From: Bacilli bacterium
Lineage (GTDB): Bacteria > Bacillota_I > Bacilli_A > RFN20 > CAG-826
NCBI GenBank assembly: GCA_024687185.1
Contig: JAILEX010000001.1
Coordinates: forward strand, 1 to 47,667
Reading direction: 5' to 3'
Length of the DNA stretch: 47,667 bases
Within the stretch, counting starts at the first letter, position 1; every line of letters starts with the position of its first letter. Position numbers and translations under genes: made by a program. This document shows, piece by piece, positions 28,691-38,341 of this stretch. A model generated the notes under the pieces. It saw only the letters and a program-made list of their open reading frames with translations, did no database searches and had not been told where the DNA came from.

Positions 28691-28692
28691 AC

Positions 28693-28715
28693 AAACCAGA
28701 TGAAACTGGTTTTAT
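28693..28715 (+). terminator. Candidate riboswitch expression-platform hairpin (weak terminator)
   Basis: AAACCAG-atgaaa-CTGGTTT then TAT; short U-tract; same CTGGTTTT can pair with AAAACCAG inside the aptamer (28629-28636). Confidence 0.5.
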
Positions 28716-28733
28716 GACAAAGGAAGGTACGAG

Positions 28734-28823
28734 ATGATCAAAGAGACGAGTAAAGGAAAAACTAGGGGATACGAAATCCTTTTTTCATGCGCGCCGCTTC
28801 TATTCTCCAAGAAACTAACCTAA
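28734..28823 (+). CDS. Possible 29-aa leader peptide ORF
   Basis: AAGGAAGG RBS-like sequence 8 nt before ATG; MIKETSKGKTRGYEILFSCAPLLFSKKLT stop; lies between the riboswitch and the 28837 gene. Confidence 0.35.
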   Translation: MIKETSKGKTRGYEILFSCAPLLFSKKLT

Positions 28824-28836
28824 GGAATTAACCACT

Positions 28837-30264
28837 ATGGGAAGGTTTGGGGAAAAAATCAAAGGCTTGTTCCAAAAAGGTGACGAAAATAACCGTAACC
28901 TTGGAAAGCTTTTTGGTATCCTCGGACTAATCGTAGGCAACGTCATGGCCGCCAGCGCGATGACGATTGCGTGGTTCAATATCATCAACCGCGAAGCCAA
29001 CATCGACACGGTGGCAGGCGACCTCAACGTCGAAATAAAGAAGGTCTCCGCCTATAAGTACATCTACCCCTATTATTCCAACTCCGCCGAATTCATCAAT
29101 TACGATGGGGAAGGGGAGGTTCTTTCCTTTGTTATGGAGGACCAAAATTACCCCGAGGCGGATTTCGAAGACAGCATAACCATAACCCTAGGCGACCCCT
29201 ATAGCGGGACCTATATAACATCCGGGACCGGAACGAAGGAAAGCATCCTTTATCCTACCGGCAGCTCCTTCTTCTACTACCTTCTCGGCGATTCGGTATT
29301 TTCCGGCACAACAAGCGAATGGTCCATCGACAATTCCGTTCCCTTTTCATATATGGCGGCCCCCACGGCAAATAACCCCGCCATACTCGATAACGTAGTC
29401 GTTTCAGCCGGGGCCGAATTCACCCTTTTCGATGCAAGGACGGCCACGGCGGGAAGTTGCAATTACCTAAATTACGCAAGCGCGGATGCACCGAGCGAAG
29501 GCAAAAGCAAACGCTTTGAGATCCTTTCGAACAAAACGCTCCGCTGCCTTTCCGCCGGAATCTATAGCTTTTCCTACACCGGGTCATCTCTTACGATCAC
29601 CCTCCACAACCGCAATAACGACGCCGTCATCGGAAGCAACATCCTCGATCCCACGAAGATTAGTCTGGATTATTATGCAACAGGCCAATCCGGAACACTG
29701 AACGACTATGTCCCCACAGCGATAAAAAACCAAAACACAATGGTGGTCCTAGACGTTGAATTAGCCTATAGGAACGCAAGCGAAATAGATGCGGGATTAC
29801 AAGTAAAAAGGCTGGCGAATACCGCTTTTGACTATACCGATAGCGAAAACACGGTAGGCTATATAAACGAACAACAGCAAAACGCATTGAAGGCATCCGA
29901 CTTTTATGCGTTTTACCCATGCTTTAGCGAAGGGTCGCTAGGAAGCGCGAGCGAAGTATGGGAAGCCCTACACCAGAAAAAGACCAACGATACGGTCAAC
30001 CAGGTGAATATATTCAGCAAATTCGATGGCACGGGTACCGTTATCGACGCACCTTTATATAGCGACACCTTGACGGTAAACGCAGGCAAAATCACCCTCG
30101 ACGCATCTTCTAACAGCACCTATCACTGCTATATCGCCATTGATTATGACTATATCCATACCCTGTATTTCCTAAATGAGAATAGACTTGGAAAAACCTA
30201 TCGTCTCGATAGGGATTTCGGCTTTTATTTCACGGCTACCCAGCATATGGAGGCATCCGAATGA
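28837..30264 (+). CDS. Surface protein with TasA/SipW-type-like N-terminus
   Basis: MGRFGEKIKGLFQKGDENNRNLGKLFGILGLIVGNVMAASAMTIAWFNIINREANIDTVAGDLNVEI: basic leader, TM, then xAWF...AGxLxVxI as in SipW-dependent proteins. Confidence 0.6.
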   Translation: MGRFGEKIKGLFQKGDENNRNLGKLFGILGLIVGNVMAASAMTIAWFNIINREANIDTVAGDLNVEIKKVSAYKYIYPYYSNSAEFINYDGEGEVLSFVMEDQNYPEADFEDSITITLGDPYSGTYITSGTGTKESILYPTGSSFFYYLLGDSVFSGTTSEWSIDNSVPFSYMAAPTANNPAILDNVVVSAGAEFTLFDARTATAGSCNYLNYASADAPSEGKSKRFEILSNKTLRCLSAGIYSFSYTGSSLTITLHNRNNDAVIGSNILDPTKISLDYYATGQSGTLNDYVPTAIKNQNTMVVLDVELAYRNASEIDAGLQVKRLANTAFDYTDSENTVGYINEQQQNALKASDFYAFYPCFSEGSLGSASEVWEALHQKKTNDTVNQVNIFSKFDGTGTVIDAPLYSDTLTVNAGKITLDASSNSTYHCYIAIDYDYIHTLYFLNENRLGKTYRLDRDFGFYFTATQHMEASE

Positions 30265-33200
30265 AAAAGGGTGCCATGTTTACAAAACTCGCAATAGGGG
30301 GAAGCCTATTCCTAATCGCGGTTTCCATAGCGGTTTCCTCGTCTTTGGCCTATTACATCAAGAACGCCTCAAGCAACGGTTCCTATGGCGAAATCGGATT
30401 AAGGTCCTATTTCGAACGTGGGTCTGGCTCAGAAGGGGAGCCCTATGTCATAACCAGGCCTAGGCACATGTATAACCTTTCAAAACTTCAGTCTTTGGGC
30501 GTTTTCAGCGAGAAAACCTATTTCCAGCTTGGACTAGTCGGATTGGCTGGCTCCAACGAAAACCTAGGCCCCCTATGCTATGTAAGCGATAGCTCAAACG
30601 AGGTAACCCCGTTCTTAGACATGTCTGAATCGAGCTATGATCACGAACCGATTTATTCCATCGGATCGGAAGCCGTTCCGTTCTATGGCGAATTCGACGG
30701 GCAGGACATCGAAATCAAAAACCTCAATGTCTATGCGGACCCAGAGGATTCCGGGTTATTCGGCTATACGGCCTCGGGTTCTTCCGTACATGACCTTTTC
30801 CTTTCGAACATCACCATCAACACGATGGGCTATACAAGCGCATACGAAAGCCTATATGGGCCTAATAGCACGCTAAACGAAACCGTGACATTCGTCTATA
30901 ACCTCACAGGTGAATCCGATGGGGCCACAATAGTTTTCGACCACGACTCCACCGAATACGACATCGTCGCCTTTACAGCCGATAGGTCGAACCAAGGGTT
31001 TGTACATGACGAAAACGCAGGCGACCGTGTCCCGACCCTAACCTACACAACCACCAATTCCAATTACTCCTATGCGGTTAACGTGTCCGGAGCCCTATTG
31101 TCCAATTCAAACGGCACAATCTCCCCCAACCTAACAGAGTTATTCGCCTTTTTCAAACAACAGATGGACCAGGAAGACGCCTCTTATCCGATGCAGGCCT
31201 CGACCTCCGTTTCCATCGTCGCCTACAACCTCGATAGCTATGGTCAAACTCACTCGAAATCGCTTTTGACCCTATCATACCTATTCACCATGGAGTCCGC
31301 CGATGCGACCGGAATCGGGATGGAGGTTCGCGTCGGATCCCAACACACGAACAACATAGGACTCGTAATCGGGCATTGCGACGGCTCGATCAAGGATTGT
31401 TACGTATATAATGGCGCATTCAAAATGAACAATGGCTCGACATTGTCCGGAGGGACCTATACGGCGCTAGAAAACCGCTCAAGCCTAGGATTGGTCGGAT
31501 TGGTTGGAAATACCGTTAGGAACTTGGTGGCAGAAGAATCGGGCGGTTCGACCACGGCCGGGAAAAACGTTGGCGTTTTGGACTTTACGACGATTTATGA
31601 CGATATCATCGACTCCTCTTCTTTCTCTAGTAGCGAAAGCATCGGCGCAGGAGGCATTTCCTATTCGCCAAGATCAGGAAACAAATATACCAATTACCTA
31701 AGGAAGAACCTCAGTGACCAATACGTGACGGAATCCGAGAATACCGTTGCCTTCGCCGGTCAGAAGATCATCAAAAACACCGATCTAGGCGTTTTTACGG
31801 TAGGAACGGACTATTACGCAAATAACGGCACGGGAGCTTCCAATCGACTTGATTCCTCTATCGTCAGAAAGGAAGAGACGGATGTCGACGGCGGGTACTA
31901 TCTCTACTACGCAACCGGCGAATATCAAAGAAGCGCCGGCTATGACTATCGCAAAAACTATAAACAGTGGTACCGAAGCAACAGCTATCCCAGCACGGGC
32001 GACGAGATACCACAGATTTTCCAAGGCCGACATCTTCCCAAGGCCGAAGAAACCACATGGGAGAGTTTTGCGTATAGGGAATTGCACCAAAACTATATTT
32101 TCCGTTTCAAGCTCGATCCCTATTACCGAAAAACAAGGGGCTTGTACTTCTCGGATTTGGATACCTCTTCCATCGGCGGATCCTTCCTCGCAAAATACTT
32201 CCGTTATAAATTGGTTGACCAAAATAGCCAACCCATACCCATAGGAAGCAGAAATAGCGGCGTTATGTTGCGCGATAGTTTTGGCAACGAAATCAAAAAA
32301 CTGATCTCGAGTTTTTCTCTTCCCGACCAAACGGGCAGCAACACGAACATCATCTGCATCAATAACTCTGCGGAACTTTATCCGGCGGCCAATACCGTTA
32401 ACTTCGAAATCAAAACGGAATATGCGAACATCACCGTAGTCGCAAGACCGGAGGATGCTTATAACGATGGCGGGGACGACGACGGGGCATCGATCGGCGT
32501 TTACGAATTGACGGATTCCCCAAATGAAAGCGGGAACAGCAAAATTTTGCAAAAGCAATCCTACGACCCAAAATATGCTTTCTTCATGCCCGGGGAAAAG
32601 CATTTGAGCTATTTTGACTACAACGTAATAAACGGGTCTGGCAAAATCGGCACCTATGATAGCAGCGGCAACTTCACGGAAGTTTCCTCTTCCGCCGCCC
32701 CCTCTTACGCTCCGCGGGCAAACGGGGCCGAAGCCGAATATAAGGCGGGGACACGACTATTCGTCCACACATTTAAATTGCCGCAAGGGCGATATTGCCT
32801 TTCTTCCGCCGACAACAGGGCCAAAATCTATTACATCTGCGCCCAGGGCCAAAGCGAGGGGCAAATCGAATTCAACGATACGATCTATGCCGGAAGCAAT
32901 TCCGTCGAATCGGTCGATTTCCTAAAAAGCCCGCGATTCGATCCGGACACGAAGGCAGAACTCGTTACCCTAGATGGAGTCAGTACATATAATCCGGCGG
33001 GAAACGAGTTGCTCAATAAACGTTTATATGTGACCTTCCTGGATAGCGACAGGTCGAGCTTCGCTTCTTCTCCGGCCCCTTCGCAACTAACGTTCCTATA
33101 CGATCCAGAAAGCGCAAAGTTCCTGATATCCTCTTCCCAGCCTTCGGCAATGACCCATATCGCAGTCAGCAATTACGACCACTCGCTTGCCGGGGACTCG

Positions 33201-33272
33201 AAATCGCTCACGGTATCGCTAATGGGAAACGAAAGTTCAGGAAGCACGTTGTTCTATTCCTACGAGGCATAA
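30261..33272 (+). CDS. Large secreted/surface protein (1003 aa), function unknown
   Basis: N-terminal TM then LAYYIKNASSNGSYGEIGLRSYFERGSGSEGEPYVITRPRHMYNLSKLQ; ATGA overlap with upstream gene. Confidence 0.65.
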   Translation: MKKGAMFTKLAIGGSLFLIAVSIAVSSSLAYYIKNASSNGSYGEIGLRSYFERGSGSEGEPYVITRPRHMYNLSKLQSLGVFSEKTYFQLGLVGLAGSNENLGPLCYVSDSSNEVTPFLDMSESSYDHEPIYSIGSEAVPFYGEFDGQDIEIKNLNVYADPEDSGLFGYTASGSSVHDLFLSNITINTMGYTSAYESLYGPNSTLNETVTFVYNLTGESDGATIVFDHDSTEYDIVAFTADRSNQGFVHDENAGDRVPTLTYTTTNSNYSYAVNVSGALLSNSNGTISPNLTELFAFFKQQMDQEDASYPMQASTSVSIVAYNLDSYGQTHSKSLLTLSYLFTMESADATGIGMEVRVGSQHTNNIGLVIGHCDGSIKDCYVYNGAFKMNNGSTLSGGTYTALENRSSLGLVGLVGNTVRNLVAEESGGSTTAGKNVGVLDFTTIYDDIIDSSSFSSSESIGAGGISYSPRSGNKYTNYLRKNLSDQYVTESENTVAFAGQKIIKNTDLGVFTVGTDYYANNGTGASNRLDSSIVRKEETDVDGGYYLYYATGEYQRSAGYDYRKNYKQWYRSNSYPSTGDEIPQIFQGRHLPKAEETTWESFAYRELHQNYIFRFKLDPYYRKTRGLYFSDLDTSSIGGSFLAKYFRYKLVDQNSQPIPIGSRNSGVMLRDSFGNEIKKLISSFSLPDQTGSNTNIICINNSAELYPAANTVNFEIKTEYANITVVARPEDAYNDGGDDDGASIGVYELTDSPNESGNSKILQKQSYDPKYAFFMPGEKHLSYFDYNVINGSGKIGTYDSSGNFTEVSSSAAPSYAPRANGAEAEYKAGTRLFVHTFKLPQGRYCLSSADNRAKIYYICAQGQSEGQIEFNDTIYAGSNSVESVDFLKSPRFDPDTKAELVTLDGVSTYNPAGNELLNKRLYVTFLDSDRSSFASSPAPSQLTFLYDPESAKFLISSSQPSAMTHIAVSNYDHSLAGDSKSLTVSLMGNESSGSTLFYSYEA

Positions 33273-33284
33273 AGGAGGCAAACT

Positions 33285-36200
33285 ATGAAAATGAAACCAA
33301 TCAAAAGTTTATTCGCGTTATTATTTGGGATTTTTATGCTCCCAATGATCGCTTCTTCTTGTGCCATGGAAGGCGATCCTTTGGCGGGAAGGAACGTAAA
33401 GCATTTTCTTAGCGGCAACAAAGTCGCGACGGAAGGCAATTGGGTCTACTATGGACTAGAAAACAACAACGGCGACGTCACTAGCTATGCCGTTTCCCTA
33501 ACGGATTCGGCAAAAAACGGGACAGGAGCCATTTCTATCCCGAGCACCTATAACGCTTTGCCCGTCACCGGCATTTGGGAAGGGGCCTTCCGTGGCAGCA
33601 ACGCAACCAGCATCACGATTCCAGATAGCATAACGGTCATAGACTATGAAGCATTTATGTATTCAAGGGTCACTGAAATCGCGATACCTTCCTCGGTGAG
33701 CCTAATCGGGGAAGGGGCTTTCTATAGTTGCCCAAACCTAACCAACGTCCGCATCAATAACAGCAACGAGACGGGCTCTGGATATGCCAATGTCTGCTCC
33801 GCCACCGGAGGCGAGGAAAGCGAAGACATCCTATATTCCAACTTGCAGACTATTCCGGCGTTTTGCTTTTTCAAATGTTCGAAATTGGTAGAACTGTCGT
33901 TGCCGGCTTCAATCAAAGAGGTAAGTTATGAGGCGTTCCGTGGATGTGCAAGGATGAAATCCATGCTTTCGTTTAAAAACCTAGACATCATTCGCGCTCG
34001 CGCATTCGAAGGGTGCGTCGCGCTTACAAAGGTGTATATCCCCAACTCCTTTTTCGAGAGCAGCGCCAACACCATCGAGCCATTGGCCTTCAATTATTGC
34101 AGTTCCTCGCTCCATTTCATCTTCGCCTGTGAAGCAGCGACGGCCACCACATGGATTTCGAACCATCCCAATTGGGGTTGGTATAACGAATTGGGGTCTC
34201 CAGCCACATATAGCTATGTCTATAATTCCACTAGCACAAGCAACGTGGAAACAACGCAGGCAAGCACCACCTACACCAACGATTGGACCTATAACACCGA
34301 ATTCAATAGCGACACCAACGAAAGCGAGGTAACCATTACTTCCTATGTTGGAACCACCGTGGACGAAAATAACGAAAACATTACCTTCATCACGGTCCCC
34401 AATGAACTCGGTGGCTACCCCGTAAGAAAAATAGAAACCACCGCGTTCAACTCGATCAAAAGATTCATAAAGCGCATTTTCTTGCCAACTACGCTGCAGC
34501 GAATCGAAGTATCGATGTTCAATGCGGACTACAAAGAACTTTTGGTAGTGGACTCCAACGAATCCTGCCAAGAAACCGAGAACCCCATAAATCCCCGCAT
34601 CGATTTGTCAGACCTAACAGACTTAGAGGAAATAAGGGATTTTGCCTTTTGCAATATACCGAAGGCATCAAGCATCCGAATCATCCACCTTCCCTATCAC
34701 CTGAAAATGGTTGGTAAAGAAGCCTTTAGCAAACGCAACCAAAGCGATACCAACCCACGTCTACGCCATGTCAAGGAGTTCGAATGGGACTACAACGAAG
34801 CAGAGGCGCAACTTGAGTTCATCGGAACGGATTGCTTTTTCAAAATGGGGCTTTGGGATGAAAAGAAAATCAATGGAAGCAGTTGCGACTTTGGCGGTCA
34901 AAACCTTAACCACGATAAGAAATGGGAAACCCAATATATCCACGAAAACCATATCGACGCAGACGGCAACGTCAATTACACCCCATCCACCATTATATTT
35001 CCAAAGACGTTTAAGGGTTTTGGCTACCCTAACGCTGCTACGGCCGCGCTATATGACGGCACCTACGACAAAGGGGCGGCCCATACCTTTGCGGGCTGTC
35101 CTTTATTGGGAAACGTCATTTTCAAAGGCGGAGAAGGAAGCAATGATTTGTTTTTGCCCATCCAAACCTTCGCGTTCAACGAATCCCTTCGAAACGTGGT
35201 TTTTGAAGAAAGGCCAGGGAAGACCATCACGTTTTTAACTGACGATGGAAAATATTCCGAAGTGTGCATCGGCTGCAGCGCGGGAAGGTTCCATAACGAT
35301 TTCCGCGGGGATCCCGGCCTTCAAACCCTCGTCCTTCCTAACCAACAAACCGTTTTATGCATTCAAAGGCTAGCGTTCCAGGGCAATTCGCGTGGAGTGA
35401 TATACATGTCTGGCTCCGCCAGCAACTCTACCTTTATGAGAAGCTCAACCGTGACCGACTTAGACGCCTTTAACAGCAACCCCATTCCGAATAAGGCCAT
35501 TTCCTATGCAACGGGATGGCGTTCGATAGGCGACGAAAGCTGGTTTAACTATGGCGACAAAAAAGCTTATTTGGGTTATTGCTTTGCGGAAAGCGAAACG
35601 ACGAAAAGCGACCAGTACCTAAATTCCTATTTGCTAGACCAATCAATGCCCGTATATGAAAACATTCACTATAAGCAAACCTTTATCGTTAATAATGGAA
35701 CGGAAAACGTGGAAGTCACCGCCGAGGTAGGAAGCGATAACACCAAGGAATTCGTGGTCAAGGACAAATGCGCCTTCGTCACCGGCACAAGCACCGGTAA
35801 AGCCACAATGACCAATTACCTTTATGACCGTTGGGATTCCACCTTCACCGGAACGGCAAGGGTTCCCGCAACCGTAAAAGGCTATGATGGCACCACCTAT
35901 ACCGTAAACAAAATCGGCGAATCTGCCTTCACCGCCTGTTTCTCCGATGGCATCGACCAAGCCAGCAAGGAAGACTATAAGGACCTCACAACCGTTTTAA
36001 TGCCAAACGCAATCACGGAAATAGGTGACTATGCGTTCCTCAGAGCCTATGGGGTCGAGGAAATTACAGGATATACCCCCGATGCTAACGACGACCCTAC
36101 CGGAGATGCCCTTAACGCCAATTATACGATGCCAACGAGCCTAATATGGATTGGAAAAAACGGGCTTTCCTTCTGCAACGTCAAAAAAATCTTAGGGTTA

Positions 36201-38123
36201 CGAAACGATGTGCGTTTCTACGAAAACGTCACAACGGGAAACGACAAGGACATGACAAGCGTATTTTCCAATAATCTCTCACTAAGAGTCATTTCCTTTT
36301 TATCGGTCAAAAATTACTTCACGACAACCTATATTTCCGAAAGCGGGGAAACCTATACCTCCGCTTTATACGCGAACATAAGCGGCGTCAGTATAAATAC
36401 AAACGGCGGTAGATTATTGCTCATCCTAAATCGAGACAATGCCGACGTTAATAAACCTAGCGCCGATTACACCTATACCGATGGAGTTGGAACCTTCGAT
36501 CTAGGGTACCATAGTCACTCAGCCAATCGTAAATTCCTATATGGCGCAACCAGAATGGGCTATTGGATCAAAAAGCTAAAAATCGCAAGCAAAACGCCAA
36601 GCAACCAAGCATTTTTCTCCGCCGTATGTAACAGAAGAATTGTGAACGAGGTTATGACCGTAACGGATTCCTATATTTATTTATTTGAGCCTATAAGGGA
36701 CTATAGGGACAACGTTTGTGATCTAACTGCCGCAGAAGGCAACATATTTAGTTTGCAGGCCTATGCTTTTGCGGGATGCGAACAATTCGATACCATTTAC
36801 CTCAACCAAAATGAAGGCGGCACCCTTCCAAACGGAGTATTCTCAGGCGCGGAAAACATAACCTATGTTACCCCTGGGCCAAACGGAGATGGAGATAATT
36901 ATATAGGGGAAAGACTTGTCGATCCAACCGTCCTTGACTTATCCAACACCAAATATGCGGGTATTGGTTCAGAAACTTTTAGAGATAATGAAATTTTCGA
37001 TACCGTAAGAATTCCAAATAACGTATCGAGCTTCACAATTGGAAGCGGCGCCTTCCGAGATTGCGACACCCTCACTACTTTGGATTTAAGGACGGCCAAA
37101 CAAGGATGCACCATCAACATCAATGACAGTGCGTTCAAAAATTCTGGCTTAACGACAATCTACTGGCCCACCAAGAGCGGTTGTACGGTCAATATCACCG
37201 GAGGTTTCCGCGAATGTCCAAGTCTAACAAACCTTTCCTTCAGCAGTACCGTCACAACAAACATTGGCGAATATGCTTTTTATAGCTGTTCCGGTTTGAC
37301 ACGCATCGATTTCACGGGTCTAGTCGGAGAAGGAATCAGCGGTTATGACGTCGCAGATGGCAAAGCATCTATCGGCAATTATGCTTTCCAGAACTGCAAA
37401 AATCTTTATAACAACGACGGCGATACCCTTATTATCCCAGAAAACGTCGTTGCCATCGGTAAACAATCATTTAAATCTAGCGGCATTAAAAGCGTAGAAT
37501 TCAAAGCAAAAACAATGCAATTTTCTAACGAGAGCTTCGATAACTGCACTTCGATGAGTCGCGTATATTTCTCCTATAACGGAGCAGACGCAAACGAAAG
37601 TAATTGGGATTTAGTAAGCGATATTAATATCCAAAATGACCAGTTCAATACCTTCTCGGATTGCGGCGACAACCTAACAACCATCATTTTGCCGCCGGCA
37701 TTCGATCTTTATAACGCTGCAAAGCACTCCATCGTATGGCAAAGCAAAAAGGTCTTGTTCTATATCAGAAGAACGATTAGGTCCACTGACAGAGAGCCCG
37801 AAACGGATTGGAGGTTAAGGGAGGGCACCGATGCCGGACCCGCACAATGCCATTTCCAGGTATCCACCATAGCCGACGTTTTAAATAGTTCCTACACTGA
37901 CACCACTTACACAACCGCAATCGCGGACTACGTCATATCCCAAGACGATTTTTACTGGTATCTTCAAAATGGTGATGCCGTTCGCTTAGGCCAAATTGAT
38001 AAAACTGAGATGGAAGGCGATGGCGTATATTCCGTTTATTTTATTCTTAATGGCGTCGGAACCGGTAAACTCCACGGCGGGGATGGCACACTCTATCCGG
38101 TTGGTCGAACCTTTTCAGCATAA
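33285..38123 (+). CDS. Large BspA-type leucine-rich-repeat (LRR_5) surface lipoprotein, 1612 aa
   Basis: Lipobox-like MIASSCAME; repeats such as SITIPDSITVIDYEAFMYSRVTEIAIPSSVSLIGEGAFYSCPNLTNVRI; no LPXTG seen at the C-terminus. Confidence 0.82.
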   Translation: MKMKPIKSLFALLFGIFMLPMIASSCAMEGDPLAGRNVKHFLSGNKVATEGNWVYYGLENNNGDVTSYAVSLTDSAKNGTGAISIPSTYNALPVTGIWEGAFRGSNATSITIPDSITVIDYEAFMYSRVTEIAIPSSVSLIGEGAFYSCPNLTNVRINNSNETGSGYANVCSATGGEESEDILYSNLQTIPAFCFFKCSKLVELSLPASIKEVSYEAFRGCARMKSMLSFKNLDIIRARAFEGCVALTKVYIPNSFFESSANTIEPLAFNYCSSSLHFIFACEAATATTWISNHPNWGWYNELGSPATYSYVYNSTSTSNVETTQASTTYTNDWTYNTEFNSDTNESEVTITSYVGTTVDENNENITFITVPNELGGYPVRKIETTAFNSIKRFIKRIFLPTTLQRIEVSMFNADYKELLVVDSNESCQETENPINPRIDLSDLTDLEEIRDFAFCNIPKASSIRIIHLPYHLKMVGKEAFSKRNQSDTNPRLRHVKEFEWDYNEAEAQLEFIGTDCFFKMGLWDEKKINGSSCDFGGQNLNHDKKWETQYIHENHIDADGNVNYTPSTIIFPKTFKGFGYPNAATAALYDGTYDKGAAHTFAGCPLLGNVIFKGGEGSNDLFLPIQTFAFNESLRNVVFEERPGKTITFLTDDGKYSEVCIGCSAGRFHNDFRGDPGLQTLVLPNQQTVLCIQRLAFQGNSRGVIYMSGSASNSTFMRSSTVTDLDAFNSNPIPNKAISYATGWRSIGDESWFNYGDKKAYLGYCFAESETTKSDQYLNSYLLDQSMPVYENIHYKQTFIVNNGTENVEVTAEVGSDNTKEFVVKDKCAFVTGTSTGKATMTNYLYDRWDSTFTGTARVPATVKGYDGTTYTVNKIGESAFTACFSDGIDQASKEDYKDLTTVLMPNAITEIGDYAFLRAYGVEEITGYTPDANDDPTGDALNANYTMPTSLIWIGKNGLSFCNVKKILGLRNDVRFYENVTTGNDKDMTSVFSNNLSLRVISFLSVKNYFTTTYISESGETYTSALYANISGVSINTNGGRLLLILNRDNADVNKPSADYTYTDGVGTFDLGYHSHSANRKFLYGATRMGYWIKKLKIASKTPSNQAFFSAVCNRRIVNEVMTVTDSYIYLFEPIRDYRDNVCDLTAAEGNIFSLQAYAFAGCEQFDTIYLNQNEGGTLPNGVFSGAENITYVTPGPNGDGDNYIGERLVDPTVLDLSNTKYAGIGSETFRDNEIFDTVRIPNNVSSFTIGSGAFRDCDTLTTLDLRTAKQGCTININDSAFKNSGLTTIYWPTKSGCTVNITGGFRECPSLTNLSFSSTVTTNIGEYAFYSCSGLTRIDFTGLVGEGISGYDVADGKASIGNYAFQNCKNLYNNDGDTLIIPENVVAIGKQSFKSSGIKSVEFKAKTMQFSNESFDNCTSMSRVYFSYNGADANESNWDLVSDINIQNDQFNTFSDCGDNLTTIILPPAFDLYNAAKHSIVWQSKKVLFYIRRTIRSTDREPETDWRLREGTDAGPAQCHFQVSTIADVLNSSYTDTTYTTAIADYVISQDDFYWYLQNGDAVRLGQIDKTEMEGDGVYSVYFILNGVGTGKLHGGDGTLYPVGRTFSA

Positions 38124-38341
38124 ATTTAATTGAAGCACGCCCAATCAATCCCAACCCTTGAAACAATCCTTAAACGAGTTTTTGTTGTTTCATAAAATTT
38201 TCTTTTCGTTTATGATTGTGTAAGAGACAGTGAATTCGAAATTCCTTCGATGATAAAAGGGGTTTTAGGAAGCACTGAAGGAAACCGTAACATAAACTTA
38301 CAATATTTGATCCGAGATATACTGGATAATTTAGAAAACCC

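Noticed and set aside
31785-32603. 272-aa antisense ORF inside the 1003-aa surface gene
   Set aside because: No RBS or domain; Val/Ile/Phe-rich shadow of codon bias.
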